Shown here: positions 41,892-51,229 of the stretch, piece by piece
Position numbering within the stretch: position 1 is the first letter of the stretch
Layout of the letters: the number at the start of each line of letters is the position of its first letter
DNA from: an uncultured Akkermansia sp.
GTDB taxonomy: Bacteria > Verrucomicrobiota > Verrucomicrobiia > Verrucomicrobiales > Akkermansiaceae
Assembly (NCBI GenBank): GCA_944390825.1
Contig: CALXRG010000009.1
Location: 1 to 64,000, forward strand
Reading direction: 5' to 3'
DNA: 64,000 nucleotides
Position numbers and translations under genes: made by a program
Notes under the pieces: generated by a model
Databases searched by the model: none
Told to the model about the DNA's origin: nothing
Seen by the model: the letters and a program-made list of their open reading frames with translations, nothing else

Positions 41892-44800
41892 TTAGTCTTG
41901 TTTGACGGTGGCTTCTTCCTCCTCGGCTTCAAGCCGCTTGTAGGCGTAGACTTCGTCCGGGTCGTCGCCGTGGTGGGCTTTCTTGATCTTGGAGCGGAAG
42001 AGCTTCATGATGAAGACGAAGGCGCAGGGGATGAAGAAGATGCCGATGCCGGTGGCGATGGTCATGCCGATGACGACGACGACGCCAATGGAGTTGCGGG
42101 CGAGGGCGCCGGAGCCTTCTGCGGTCATCAGCGGGACGCAGCCGAGGATGAAGGCGAAGGAGGTCATGAGAATCGGGCGCAGTCGCATGCGGGCGGCTGC
42201 TACGGCGGCGTCTACGACGCTCATGCCGCGTTCCATTTGCAGAACGGCGAACTCGACAATCAGAATCGCGTTCTTGGCGGCGAGGCCGACGAGCATGACG
42301 AGGCCAATCTGGGCGTAGAGGTTCAGGTCCATGTGGAAGAGGGCCAGGCCTGCAAAGGCTCCCAGTACGGCGATGGGTACGGTCATGAAGATGGCCAGCG
42401 GCAGGGTCCATTTCTCATACAGGGCGGCCATGATGAGGAAGGAGAAGACGCCGGAGAGCAGGAAGATGGAGCCGAGGCCGAGGCCGTCCTGGACTTTCTT
42501 TTCCTGGAAGCTCATGTCGGCGTAGCCATAGCCGAATTTGGTGGTGTCGGCGGTTTCCATGAAGATGCGCTCGGCGGCTTCCATGGCTTGCGCGGAGGAG
42601 TAGCCTTCTGCCGGGGTGATGCTGATCTTGGCGGCGTTGTAGCCCTGGTGGTGGTAGACGAATTCGGTGTCGGCGATGTCTTTGATGGTGACCAGGGCAC
42701 TCAGCGGTACGTTTTCACCTTTGGCGTTGGTGATGTAGAAGTTGGCGATCTGGTCAGTGTTGACGCGGTTTTGGCCGGCGGCTTGCAGGTAGACTTGCCA
42801 CTGCTGGCCGAATTCGCTGTAGTAGTTGACGAAGCTGGAGCCGTTGAAGCACTGCAGCAGGGAGTTGGCGGCGGAGTAGTCGACGCCTTGGGCCAGGCAT
42901 TTGTCTTTGTCGATGGTGAGGCTCTTCTGCGGTACTTGCGGCAGCATCATGTCGGAGGCGTTGCCGATGGCCGGGTCTTTCTTGAAGGCGGTTTCGAGGC
43001 GCTGGACTTCCTGGTAGAGGGCTTGCACGCCGTCGCCGGCGGTGTCCTGGACGATGAAGGCGATGTCGTTGCCGGTGCCGACGTCGGGGATGGCGGGCGG
43101 GCCGACGATGAAGGAGATGCCGTCGACGCCGCTGTTAGCCATGGCGATGTTGAGGCGCGCCAGGATGTCTTTGGCGGAGGGGGTTTTGCCGTTCTCCATG
43201 ACGGGGCGTTCTTTGTAGGGCTTCAGGGAGATGAAGTAGGTCAGGGCGTTGGTGGTTTGCACGCCGATGACGACGTTCATGCCCATGACGCAGGTGACGA
43301 CGTCCACGGAGCTGTCCTGCATGAGCAGGTTTTCGACGGTGACGGTTTGCTCTTTGAGGCGCTGCAGGGAGACGCCCGGTTTCATGATGACGCCGCAGAG
43401 CAGGAAGCCCTGGTCTTCATCCGGCAGGAAGCCGTCGGGTACTTTTTCGGCGGTGGGGATGATCAGGCAGCTGATGCCGATGAGCACCGGGATGGAGAGG
43501 TAGAGGCGCCGGCAGAGGAAGCCGCACATGGCGGCGTAGGTGCCGGCTACCCAGTCGTAGCATTTGTTGAAGAGGTTGTAGAAGGGGGTGAAGATGGATT
43601 TGTGCTCCGATTTCGGTTTGAGCATGAGCGCACAGAGTGCGGGGGAGAGGGTTAGTGCGTTGAAGGCGGAGATGAGCATCGAGACGGCGATGGTCACGGC
43701 AAATTGCTGGAACAGGGTGCCGGTGATGCCCGGGAGCAGCACGGAGGGAAGGAAGACGGCGGCGAGGACGAGGGCAATGGCGATGACCGGGCCGCTCACT
43801 TCTTTCATGGCGGCGAAGGTGGCTTGCCGCGGGTTCATGCCGCGCTCGAGGTGCGATTCTACGGCTTCTACAACCACGATGGCGTCGTCCACCACGAGGC
43901 CAATGGCCAGCACCATGCCCAGTAGGCAGATGGTGTTGAGCGAGAAGCCGAGGATGGGGAAGAAGCAGAAGGTGGTGACCAGGGATACCGGGACGGCGAT
44001 GAGCGGGATGAGGGTGGTCCGGAAGCCTTGCAGGAAGGCGAATACGACGATGGCGACGAGGACCAGGGCTTCGATGAGGGTGTGTTTGATTTCTTCAATG
44101 GAGTCACTCACGGTGGTGGTGGTGTCCAGGGAGATGAAGCCCCGCATGCCTTCGGGCATGACGGCTTCTTTCTCGGCGAAGAGTTTGCGCAGGCGCTCGG
44201 CGGTGGCGATGGCGTTCGCGTCCGCAGACTGGTAGATGGCCATGGCGACGGCGGGTGTGCCGTTGATGCGGCCGGAGAGGGAGTAGGATTGCGAGCCCAG
44301 TTCGATGTCGGCGATGTCGCCGAGTTTGACGGCTTGGGTGCCGCTTTGCTGGACGATGATGTCTTTGAACTCATCGATGCTGGTCAGGCGGCCTTTGTTG
44401 CGGATGGTGTAGGTGAATTCCTGGCCATCGGGCATGGGTTCGGCGCCGACGGAGCCGCCGGGGTTGATGGTGTTTTGGGTGTTGACGGCGTTGTAGACCT
44501 GGTCGACAGAGATGCCTTTCTGGGCCATTTTCTTGGAGTCCAGCCAGATGCGGACGGCGTAGCGCGCGCCGAATACCATGACGTCACCGACGCCTTCGAC
44601 GCGCTTGATGGGATCCACCAGGTTGATGTAGGCGTAGCCGGTGAGGTCGATGATGTCAAAGAAGTTTTGCGGCGAGTCCAGGGCGTAGAGCATCATGGGC
44701 AGGCCGGAGTTCTGCTTGAGGGTGACGCCCATGGCCGACACGACGCTGGGCAGCTGGGCGGTGGCCTGCTGGTAGCGCATGTTGGTGAGCTGCTGGTCGG

Positions 44801-45104
44801 TGTTCGGATCGGTGCCGGGTTCGAAGTAGACCGAGATGGAGCAGGAGCCGTTGTTGGAGGAGGTGGAGGTCATGTAGTCCATCTTCTGCAGGCCGGAGAG
44901 CTGCAGCTCGACCGGGTTGGCGACGGAGTCTGCTACTTCGGTGGCGTTGGCTCCCGGGTAGGAGGCGCTCAGGGATATCTGCACCGGGGCGATGTCCGGG
45001 TACAGGGAGATGGGGAGCCCGGCCATGCAGATGATGCCCAGTAGGGTGGTGACGATGGCGATGACACCGGCTATGATGGGGTGTTTGATGAAGAATGGGG
45101 ACAT
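41892..45104 (-). CDS. RND efflux pump, inner-membrane HAE1/AcrB-type transporter
   Basis: 1070 residues, full length. N-terminus [18 protein letters not shown] then [24 protein letters not shown] is typical of the AcrB/MexB family. The proton-relay helix [15 protein letters not shown] carries the Asp pair near residue 405; further signatures are [11 protein letters not shown] (near 570) and [14 protein letters not shown] near 950. By family, 12 membrane helices and two large periplasmic loops form a trimer that exports drugs or lipophilic compounds with H+ influx. It lies 21 bases after the adaptor gene. The C-terminal 30 residues are acidic and charged. No outer-membrane TolC partner is in the window. 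Confidence 0.96.
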   Translation of the reverse strand: MSPFFIKHPIIAGVIAIVTTLLGIICMAGLPISLYPDIAPVQISLSASYPGANATEVADSVANPVELQLSGLQKMDYMTSTSSNNGSCSISVYFEPGTDPNTDQQLTNMRYQQATAQLPSVVSAMGVTLKQNSGLPMMLYALDSPQNFFDIIDLTGYAYINLVDPIKRVEGVGDVMVFGARYAVRIWLDSKKMAQKGISVDQVYNAVNTQNTINPGGSVGAEPMPDGQEFTYTIRNKGRLTSIDEFKDIIVQQSGTQAVKLGDIADIELGSQSYSLSGRINGTPAVAMAIYQSADANAIATAERLRKLFAEKEAVMPEGMRGFISLDTTTTVSDSIEEIKHTLIEALVLVAIVVFAFLQGFRTTLIPLIAVPVSLVTTFCFFPILGFSLNTICLLGMVLAIGLVVDDAIVVVEAVESHLERGMNPRQATFAAMKEVSGPVIAIALVLAAVFLPSVLLPGITGTLFQQFAVTIAVSMLISAFNALTLSPALCALMLKPKSEHKSIFTPFYNLFNKCYDWVAGTYAAMCGFLCRRLYLSIPVLIGISCLIIPTAEKVPDGFLPDEDQGFLLCGVIMKPGVSLQRLKEQTVTVENLLMQDSSVDVVTCVMGMNVVIGVQTTNALTYFISLKPYKERPVMENGKTPSAKDILARLNIAMANSGVDGISFIVGPPAIPDVGTGNDIAFIVQDTAGDGVQALYQEVQRLETAFKKDPAIGNASDMMLPQVPQKSLTIDKDKCLAQGVDYSAANSLLQCFNGSSFVNYYSEFGQQWQVYLQAAGQNRVNTDQIANFYITNAKGENVPLSALVTIKDIADTEFVYHHQGYNAAKISITPAEGYSSAQAMEAAERIFMETADTTKFGYGYADMSFQEKKVQDGLGLGSIFLLSGVFSFLIMAALYEKWTLPLAIFMTVPIAVLGAFAGLALFHMDLNLYAQIGLVMLVGLAAKNAILIVEFAVLQMERGMSVVDAAVAAARMRLRPILMTSFAFILGCVPLMTAEGSGALARNSIGVVVVIGMTIATGIGIFFIPCAFVFIMKLFRSKIKKAHHGDDPDEVYAYKRLEAEEEEATVKQD

Positions 45105-45125
45105 AGTGGTAAGGGCTGTGTGTTA

Positions 45126-48100
45126 TCAGTTTTGCTCGGGTTGCGCGGCGCTGGTGGTATCGGGTTGCGCGGCGCTGCTGGCAGGCTGTGCTGAGTTGCT
45201 GGCAGGCTGCTCTGCGCTGCTGGCAGGCTGCGTTCCGCCGCCGGATGGCGGGGGTACCGGGGCGTTCCGCGTGACGTCGGCTGTGACCGAGGGAACGACG
45301 GTTTGCGGGGCGGTATACTGGAAGTCGATGGGGGTCAGGGTGTTGACCGGGGCTCCTGCTGCCTGGTTGGCGGCGTAGGTCTGGGAGGCTGCCATGAGGG
45401 AGCCTTCGGCGACGACGCGGGCTTTGCTGATGTCGGCGATGCCTTCTTTCTTGAGCATCATTTCCATCAGGTCTTTGTTGCCCTGGGCCTGGGCGATGAG
45501 GTCAAGCTCGTCTTTGGCGTCGGCGTCGCGCAGGACCAGTTCGCGGTAGTTGCTGGCGTTGCGGCGTTTGAGCAGCAGCTCGCCCCAGTCTTTGACGCCT
45601 GCCTGGGCGGGTTCGCCGTCCGGCAGGGCTTTGCCTTCCTCTTTTTCAACCAGTTCGCGGAAGCTCGAAGCGCCCTCTCTCTTGAGCAACAGCTCGCCCC
45701 AGTCTTTCACACCGGCTTGCCCGAGTACCATGGCTTCGGTGGAGGGGGCATCCGCCACGGCGCACATGAGGGCGCCTGTGGTGGTGCGGTTGACGTCGAT
45801 GATGCGCATGGGCTGGACGATTTCCTTGCCGTCCGGTCCTTTCACGGGGATGTTAACCAGACCTCCCAGGGTGACGGGCAGCATGACGGGAGCGTTGTTT
45901 TCGTTCAGCAGGACTACGACGTTTTGCCCATTGCCGAACATCGGGGCTCGCGCCGGCACAAGGTAGGCGCCTTTTTGTTTCTTGAGCCCGGCGCGTACAC
46001 GTACCGGTAAGCCGGAGCGCAGACCGCCGTCCACGTCGTCCACCTGGCCGATGACCTTGAGGGTGCCGGTGGATTCGTTGATGGAGTTATCGGCGGTGAC
46101 GATTTCGCCGCGGGCCGGGTAGATCGAGCCGTCCTCCAGCACGATGGTGAAGGCATCCTGGCGGGCATTGGTGCCGGCTTTGTTGTTTCTCTTGCTCTTG
46201 ATGGCCTGGGTGAGACCGTCCAGCGCGTCGGCTCCGGAGATTTCAAAGTCAACGCGCATGGGATTGACGGAGGAGATGGTGACAAGCGGTTGCGTCTGCC
46301 CGTCGCTGACGAGTTCGCCCTTGGAGACGGTGTGAATGCCGACCCGCCCGTCAAACGGCGCGACGATGGTGGTGTAGCTCAGGTTGATTTCGGCCTGGCG
46401 GACGGCGGCTTCCATTTGCTTGACGGTCGCTTGGGCTTTCAGCAGGGAGGCTTCGCCGGTTTTGAGGTTTGTCTTGGCGTCGGTGATGGTCTTGTCCGAG
46501 ACGGCGCCGGGGGATTTCTTCTGCAGCTCATCGTAGCGGTTGACGTCCAGTTGGTATTTCTGGACCTGCGCTTCACATTGTTTGACGCTGGCTTTGGCGG
46601 CGGCGAGGTTGGCCCGGGCGTTTTCCAGAGCGGCCTGGTAGGGGGCCGGGTCAATGGTGTAGAGAACGTCGCCTTTCTTGACGAGGCTGCCGTCTTCAAA
46701 GTTCTGGCTCAGGATGAAGCCGTTCACCCTCGGGCGGATGCCGGTTTCGTTGATGCCGCGCACGGTGCCGAACCATTCGCCTTCCTCGGCGACGTCCTGT
46801 TGCAGGAGGGGAGCGACCTTTACCGGGAAGGGCGGCAGGGTGGGTGTGAGCGTGGCCGGATCAACGGGGGGCTTGGCCTCGCCCGCTTTTTCAGCCTTGG
46901 CTTGGGCGATGGCGGCCTGGAGAGCCGGCGGCAGGGTCGGCTGGAAGGTGTAAGGAGCGGTTTTGATGGTCCTGGGTTGTTCCCCCTTGGCGAGACGGCT
47001 GTTGGCCGAGGAGATGTTGACGGCGGTCACCGCGTTGTCTGCATCGGCGACAACAGGAACCTCCTGCGCATTGTCGTAGCCCAGATCGCGGAAGAAGTTC
47101 TTGAGCGATACGTTCTTGCTGCTCACGGCAACCATGTTTTGCTCAGAGCTGTAGCCGTTGGCTTCCGTGACGTTGACCTTGTAGGTGCCCTGAACCTCAA
47201 CGGGTACCATGTGCGGGGTGCCGTCTTTCGCTACGACGAGAATAAAGCTTTGGCGCATGACCTTGCGGATGGCGACGGGCGGAACCAGCAGGGCTTCACG
47301 CTCGTTGAGCGCGATGCGGACGCGCACCGACATGCCGGCGCGCAGCAGGCCGTTGGGGTTGTCGATTTCACCTTGGATGTCCATCAGGCCGCTGTCGGAG
47401 ATTTTGCTCTCCATGGCGACAATCTCGCCTTTGAGCGGGTAGATGTCGCCGTTGTCCAGAATCAGTTCAAACTGCTGGGCTTTGACCGGGCCCTTGGCCG
47501 CGCGCTCGGCTTCGCGCCGGAAGGCTTGGATGAGGTTTTCACTGTTGACGGAGAAGCGCACGAGCATCGGGGAGAGCGATGTCATGTTCGCCAGCAGGGT
47601 GGAGGGCGAAACGAGGTCGCCCTGGAAGGCCTGCGCGGCACCGACAATGCCGTCGTACGGAGCCTTGACCTGGCAGTAGTCGAGGTCAATCTGGGCGGTT
47701 TTGACGGCGGCTTCCTGCTGGGCTATCTGGGCTTTGGCGGCTTCGACATTGGCGAGTGCCGCGGCGTTGTTCTGGCGGGCGTCATCGAGCTCTTTGCCGG
47801 AGACGGCGCTGGTTTTGATCAGTTGCTCGTAGCGTTTGAGATCGAGCTGGGTTTTTTCCAGTGAGGCTTCGGCGGAAGCCAGGTTGGCTTTGGCGGCTTC
47901 GAGGTTCGCTTTGGCCTGATCCAGTGAGGCTTGGAACAGAACGGGGTCAATGCGGAACAGAATGTCGTCCTTTTTGACGATTTGACCGTCCTTGTAGCAC
48001 TGCTCCATGAGGAAGCCCGAGACGCGCGGCCGGATGTCCGTGTCTTCATAGCCGCGGACGTAGCCGAACCATTCGCCGGTGTCCTGGACGGTCTGGACGA

Positions 48101-48242
48101 CGATGGGGAAGGTTTTGATGGCGGGAATGGTTCCCTGCTGCTTGGCTTGCGCCTGTTGCTCCTGCTCCTGGTTGCAGGAGACTTGGACGGCGCCGATGGC
48201 GCAGCATCCTAACGCTAGGGTGATTAGTGTTTGCCTCTTCAT
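45126..48242 (-). CDS. RND efflux periplasmic adaptor: two membrane-fusion units fused in one polypeptide
   Basis: 1038 residues from the ATG at 48242; usual adaptors have about 370-420. N-terminus MKRQTLITLALGCCAIGAV ending VSC is a lipoprotein signal. Unit 1 begins GEWFGYVRGYEDTDIRPRVS (near residue 54), unit 2 GEWFGTVRGINETGIRPRVN (near 485). Each has its own coiled-coil hairpin (ANLEAAKANLASAEASLEKT; ARANLAAAKASVKQCEAQVQ), lipoyl halves (VKAPYDGIVG; IVAPFDGRVG) and beta-barrel. After about 830 comes an extra region with a repeated AGVKDWGELLLKR (near 841 and 879) and a Ser/Gln/Ala/Pro-rich tail. Directly upstream of the pump gene. Confidence 0.93.
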   Translation of the reverse strand: MKRQTLITLALGCCAIGAVQVSCNQEQEQQAQAKQQGTIPAIKTFPIVVQTVQDTGEWFGYVRGYEDTDIRPRVSGFLMEQCYKDGQIVKKDDILFRIDPVLFQASLDQAKANLEAAKANLASAEASLEKTQLDLKRYEQLIKTSAVSGKELDDARQNNAAALANVEAAKAQIAQQEAAVKTAQIDLDYCQVKAPYDGIVGAAQAFQGDLVSPSTLLANMTSLSPMLVRFSVNSENLIQAFRREAERAAKGPVKAQQFELILDNGDIYPLKGEIVAMESKISDSGLMDIQGEIDNPNGLLRAGMSVRVRIALNEREALLVPPVAIRKVMRQSFILVVAKDGTPHMVPVEVQGTYKVNVTEANGYSSEQNMVAVSSKNVSLKNFFRDLGYDNAQEVPVVADADNAVTAVNISSANSRLAKGEQPRTIKTAPYTFQPTLPPALQAAIAQAKAEKAGEAKPPVDPATLTPTLPPFPVKVAPLLQQDVAEEGEWFGTVRGINETGIRPRVNGFILSQNFEDGSLVKKGDVLYTIDPAPYQAALENARANLAAAKASVKQCEAQVQKYQLDVNRYDELQKKSPGAVSDKTITDAKTNLKTGEASLLKAQATVKQMEAAVRQAEINLSYTTIVAPFDGRVGIHTVSKGELVSDGQTQPLVTISSVNPMRVDFEISGADALDGLTQAIKSKRNNKAGTNARQDAFTIVLEDGSIYPARGEIVTADNSINESTGTLKVIGQVDDVDGGLRSGLPVRVRAGLKKQKGAYLVPARAPMFGNGQNVVVLLNENNAPVMLPVTLGGLVNIPVKGPDGKEIVQPMRIIDVNRTTTGALMCAVADAPSTEAMVLGQAGVKDWGELLLKREGASSFRELVEKEEGKALPDGEPAQAGVKDWGELLLKRRNASNYRELVLRDADAKDELDLIAQAQGNKDLMEMMLKKEGIADISKARVVAEGSLMAASQTYAANQAAGAPVNTLTPIDFQYTAPQTVVPSVTADVTRNAPVPPPSGGGTQPASSAEQPASNSAQPASSAAQPDTTSAAQPEQN

Positions 48243-48271
48243 AAATGGTGTCAAAAACGGTTGTTGCGGGG

Positions 48272-49000
48272 TTAATCCATGGATGCGACGACTTTGAGGA
48301 TGATGAGTATCGCGGCGATGACGATGAACAGCGTGGTGCAGCCGCAGGATTGGGTCCGCTCGGGCTGTTGCGCCGGTCCTGTGCTGCTGCCCGCGGGTTC
48401 CGGGGGAAGAGGGGCGGCGGCGCTGTCGGTTGCTTTTGCTTTTTTCAGGCCGAGGAATTCCAATAGGGAGCCGATGCTGTCAACGGATTGCTGGGCCTGG
48501 CGGATTCTTTCTCTGCGCTGTTCTTCTGCTTCCTGTTCGGCCCGGCGCTGTTCGCGCTGGCGTTGCAGGATTTCGGCCCGGCGCCGCGCTGCCTGTTCAT
48601 CTGGTGTGGCGGTGGGGGCTGATGGCGCGGGAAAGCCGGGCAGTGAAGCGTTCCCAGCTGCCGGAGATGGGATGGGCGGCGGAGGTGGGGAGGTGTGCCT
48701 GCCGGTTGTGTGTGGTGTGTCCCACGAGGAGTGGAGATTGCCTTGCCCCGAGGGCTCCGGGAATGCTGCGACGGACGGGAGTGTGCCGGCGGCGCCGGGG
48801 GCTTCGGGAAGGGTGAGGTCAAACTCCATGGGCTTGGAGGAGAGTGAGTGCTCGGTGCTGGCAAATTGCCTTGCGCGCTCGTTTTGCTCCTCGACCATGG
48901 TGTTGAGTTTCCGCAGCAGTTCCTGCGACATCTCATCCAGAGCTTGTCGCTGGGGCTCTGTTGAGACGGGTGGATACTCGGCTGGTTCCGTGGCGGACAT
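48272..49000 (-). CDS. Proline-rich protein with C-terminal membrane anchor
   Basis: 242 residues, no recognised domain. It has a short helical start (LDEMSQELLRKLNTMVEEQNE), a Pro-rich disordered middle (residues 60-130), and a long charged helix (residues 135-175: EQAARRRAEILQRQREQRR...). A last hydrophobic segment CTTLFIVIAAILIILKVVA reaches almost the C-terminus. This is the layout of a tail-anchored protein facing the cytoplasm. It is 29 bases before the adaptor gene and 12 bases after the DUF5069-like gene, in the same operon as the efflux pump, so a link with the pump is possible but unproven. Confidence 0.7.
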   Translation of the reverse strand: MSATEPAEYPPVSTEPQRQALDEMSQELLRKLNTMVEEQNERARQFASTEHSLSSKPMEFDLTLPEAPGAAGTLPSVAAFPEPSGQGNLHSSWDTPHTTGRHTSPPPPPIPSPAAGNASLPGFPAPSAPTATPDEQAARRRAEILQRQREQRRAEQEAEEQRRERIRQAQQSVDSIGSLLEFLGLKKAKATDSAAAPLPPEPAGSSTGPAQQPERTQSCGCTTLFIVIAAILIILKVVASMD

Positions 49001-49012
49001 GACGTGGGGGGA

Positions 49013-49624
49013 TTAGTCGAAGTTCAGTTCCGTCTGAACGGGCTTGGCTCCGGCAGGTGCTTGGGTGGGGTGGGCGCTCTCGGTGTTTTCGGCGGCGTTG
49101 TCTTGTCTCATGGTATTGAGAACGGAGGAGACTATTTTCTGCTTGTCTCCGCGGGCAAGCCAGACGACGTTGAGGAAGTCCGCAGGGTGGATGTTGCCGT
49201 GCTGCTTGAGGAAGTTGCGGTCCGCGGCATCGTAAAACATGATGGACGGCTCAAGCGTGCCGAAAAGTTTTGCTTCGGCTTTGCGGATGATGCGCGGCAG
49301 GTACTGAATTTCCTGGAATTCATCCAGCTCGGAGGGTAGTTCTGCTGCGGTGACGGGTTTGGCATTCCCGTGGATGCCGCGTTGCGTCGTCAGGAAGAAC
49401 GCCCTGCGGGCGGAGGCGATCAGCAGAGAGGTGCTGGGTGAGGGTTCTCCGGTTGTGGCGTAGTCTGCTACGTAGGCGTACATTTCTTCCGGGCGGTACC
49501 CGATGGAGCTAAGGAACTCTACTTCCGAGGCTTCGAATATGGTGGCCGGTTGCAGGCGGGGATTTGTGTGAAAGCGCTCCACGGCTTCCCGGAAAATCCT
49601 CATGAACTGATCATTCCATTCCAT
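49013..49624 (-). CDS. DUF5069-like protein of unknown function
   Basis: 203 residues from the ATG at 49624, which follows a consensus promoter by 6 bases; a longer frame from 49705 would start upstream of transcription. N-terminal half: MEWNDQFMRIFREAVERFH, SIGYRPEEMYAYVADY. C-terminal half: LPRIIRKAEAKLFGTLEPS, DAADRNFLKQHGNIHPADFL, resembling the DUF5069 pattern of verrucomicrobial and cyanobacterial proteins; I am only moderately sure. The end is Pro/Ala-rich. No signal peptide, so cytoplasmic. First gene of the efflux operon. Confidence 0.65.
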   Translation of the reverse strand: MEWNDQFMRIFREAVERFHTNPRLQPATIFEASEVEFLSSIGYRPEEMYAYVADYATTGEPSPSTSLLIASARRAFFLTTQRGIHGNAKPVTAAELPSELDEFQEIQYLPRIIRKAEAKLFGTLEPSIMFYDAADRNFLKQHGNIHPADFLNVVWLARGDKQKIVSSVLNTMRQDNAAENTESAHPTQAPAGAKPVQTELNFD

Positions 49625-49630
49625 GCGCGG

Positions 49631-49659
49631 ATTATAGTGAGTCCTAGATTGCTTTGCAA
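49631..49659 (-). promoter_or_regulatory. Efflux operon promoter, TTGCAA-17-TATAAT
   Basis: TTGCAA (49654-49659) and a perfect TATAAT (49631-49636). Only 6 bases separate the -10 box from the ATG, so transcription starts at the start codon itself. Confidence 0.7.
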
Positions 49660-49869
49660 GCCGAAAAAGTCGCAGGCCTGCAATATGGGAATTTTTGTGT
49701 GTCATCTTGCAGGGGAAAGGGTGCTCCCAACACGGTGGAGGGTGAATCTGCCGACGGGGGGGGCACGCTTGCGGTTGCGGCCGGAGGATGTCGGGAGTTG
49801 CTGCCGGGAGTTGCTGCTGGGAATGGGCGCGTCGGCCGTTGCCGGTTACAGGAGCGGCTGTGGCAGCGG

Positions 49870-50481
49870 CTACAGGTACGGCTGCAGGAGCCGGCGCAGC
49901 TCTTGCCTGGCGCGGAAGAGAAGGCTTTTGGTGGCGGGGACGGTAATGCCAAGAATGGCAGCGATTTCCTCGTAGTTTTTGTTGTCGAAGCGCCGGAGTT
50001 GGATGGCCATGCGGGCCTTGGGCGGGAGCTGGTCAAGAGCGGCATCAACAGCTCGCTCCAGTTCCCTGCTCGACAGAACCGTATCCGGAGGAGCGGTGCG
50101 GGTGTCTGTTGCCTCTACGGTGCTTTCCGGCCCGCCGTCTAATGAAGTCACCGGTTTGCGCAGTCTTCTTCTGGTTTCGTTGAAGATGAGGTGTCTTGCG
50201 ATGGTGAACAGCCAGGTGGAAAATTTGGCGCTGGCTTCGTACGAGCCTGCGGCTTTCCAGACGCGGATAAAGGTGCGCTGGGCGATGTCTTCTGCCTCGG
50301 CGGCGTTGCGCAGCATGCGGAAAGCCAGGGCATAGACCGGACCCTGGTAGCGGGCAATCAAGGCACACAGTGCAGCTTCGTCCCGGTGATCACGCAAGCG
50401 CTGCATAAGCAAAGCATCCGTCTGGGATCCGTTGCCGGGAGAATCCGTCTGGGGCGCATTGTTGGGAAAACTCGGTTGCAT
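49870..50481 (-). CDS. ECF-type sigma-70 family RNA polymerase sigma factor
   Basis: 203 residues. Region 2: ALCALIARYQGPVYALAFRM, EAEDIAQRTFIRVWKAA (the D-x-x-Q element) and FSTWLFTIARHLIFNETRRR. Region 4: LPPKARMAIQLRRFDNKNYEEIA, AILGITVPATKSLLFRARQELRR as helix-turn-helix. The first 25 residues are a free N-terminal extension. The protein redirects RNA polymerase to a special promoter set, unknown here. It starts 33 bases after the second sigma gene (50515), so both are probably on one transcript. No anti-sigma gene follows; downstream is unrelated sequence. Confidence 0.92.
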   Translation of the reverse strand: MQPSFPNNAPQTDSPGNGSQTDALLMQRLRDHRDEAALCALIARYQGPVYALAFRMLRNAAEAEDIAQRTFIRVWKAAGSYEASAKFSTWLFTIARHLIFNETRRRLRKPVTSLDGGPESTVEATDTRTAPPDTVLSSRELERAVDAALDQLPPKARMAIQLRRFDNKNYEEIAAILGITVPATKSLLFRARQELRRLLQPYL

Positions 50482-50514
50482 GCTGCTGGTGGTACGGCGG
50501 CGGGGCAGAATCTG

Positions 50515-51207
50515 TCACGGCTTACCGCAGCCGGGAGTAGCCGGCAGAGGCTTTTCTCCGAGTTCCTTGAGGTGTTCGATTTCTTTGCGCAGCTGGAGGC
50601 TGATACGGTGCTTGGCCAGGTAGATCGAGGCCAGACTGACGCCCAGGAGCTCCTTGACTTTGGCTGTGTCCATCTCCCGCAAGACGACGTAATCAAAAAT
50701 CTGGTACTGCTTGGGGCTTACCTTGGCTTTGACCCGTTCCAGGGCGGCTTTGGTGATGTTTTGTTTCCACTCGCTTTCCCAGATTTTTTCAAACGTAACA
50801 CCGTCCATATCAGCGACAGAGCTCACATGGTCGGCATCCGGCTCTGCCTCCGGACTGATGAGGGAGCGCTCGCGTTGTGTTTTGCGGAAGCGGTCGTTGA
50901 TGCGCCAGCCGGTGACTTTGAGCAGCCAGCTCTTGAAGGAGCCCCTCTCCGGGTCGTAGAGGTCTTTGCGGCTTTGTTTGGCGATCGTGAGCACCGTTTC
51001 TTGCACGACGTCCCAAGCCTCGTCATCCTTGAGTCCGGCTCTGGTCGCTACGGCATAGATGAGGCGCCAGTAAGTGCGGTAGAACTCATCCCAGCTGCGC
51101 CGGTCCTGCCAATCCTGGAGCCTGACAATCAAGCTGCGACGCGTGCGGGCGGCGAACTGTTCGAGTTCGTCGTCGCTCGTGGTCAGGGGGTGTCCGTCGC
51201 CGCTCAC
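50515..51207 (-). CDS. Sigma-70 family RNA polymerase sigma factor (second)
   Basis: 230 residues. Region 2 is visible in WDEFYRTYWRLIYAVATRAG, DEAWDVVQETVLTIAKQ and GSFKSWLLKVTGWRINDRFRK. Region 4 is in VSPKQYQIFDYVVLREMD, VKELLGVSLASIYLAKHRIS. The style (long linker with acidic stretch SPEAEPDADH) is that of planctomycete/verrucomicrobial ECF factors. It differs clearly from the neighbour sigma gene. It is 22 bases after the ATP-grasp-like gene on the same strand. C-terminal tail LPATPGCGKP is short and unstructured. Confidence 0.9.
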   Translation of the reverse strand: MSGDGHPLTTSDDELEQFAARTRRSLIVRLQDWQDRRSWDEFYRTYWRLIYAVATRAGLKDDEAWDVVQETVLTIAKQSRKDLYDPERGSFKSWLLKVTGWRINDRFRKTQRERSLISPEAEPDADHVSSVADMDGVTFEKIWESEWKQNITKAALERVKAKVSPKQYQIFDYVVLREMDTAKVKELLGVSLASIYLAKHRISLQLRKEIEHLKELGEKPLPATPGCGKP

Positions 51208-51229
51208 GTACTCAACTATTTAGCAGAAA

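Noticed and set aside
41814..47864. Very long + strand frames (over 500 codons) opposite the RND pump and adaptor genes
   Set aside because: Mirror frames of real genes with strong third-position GC; their products are low-complexity Gly/Asp/Val-rich without domains.
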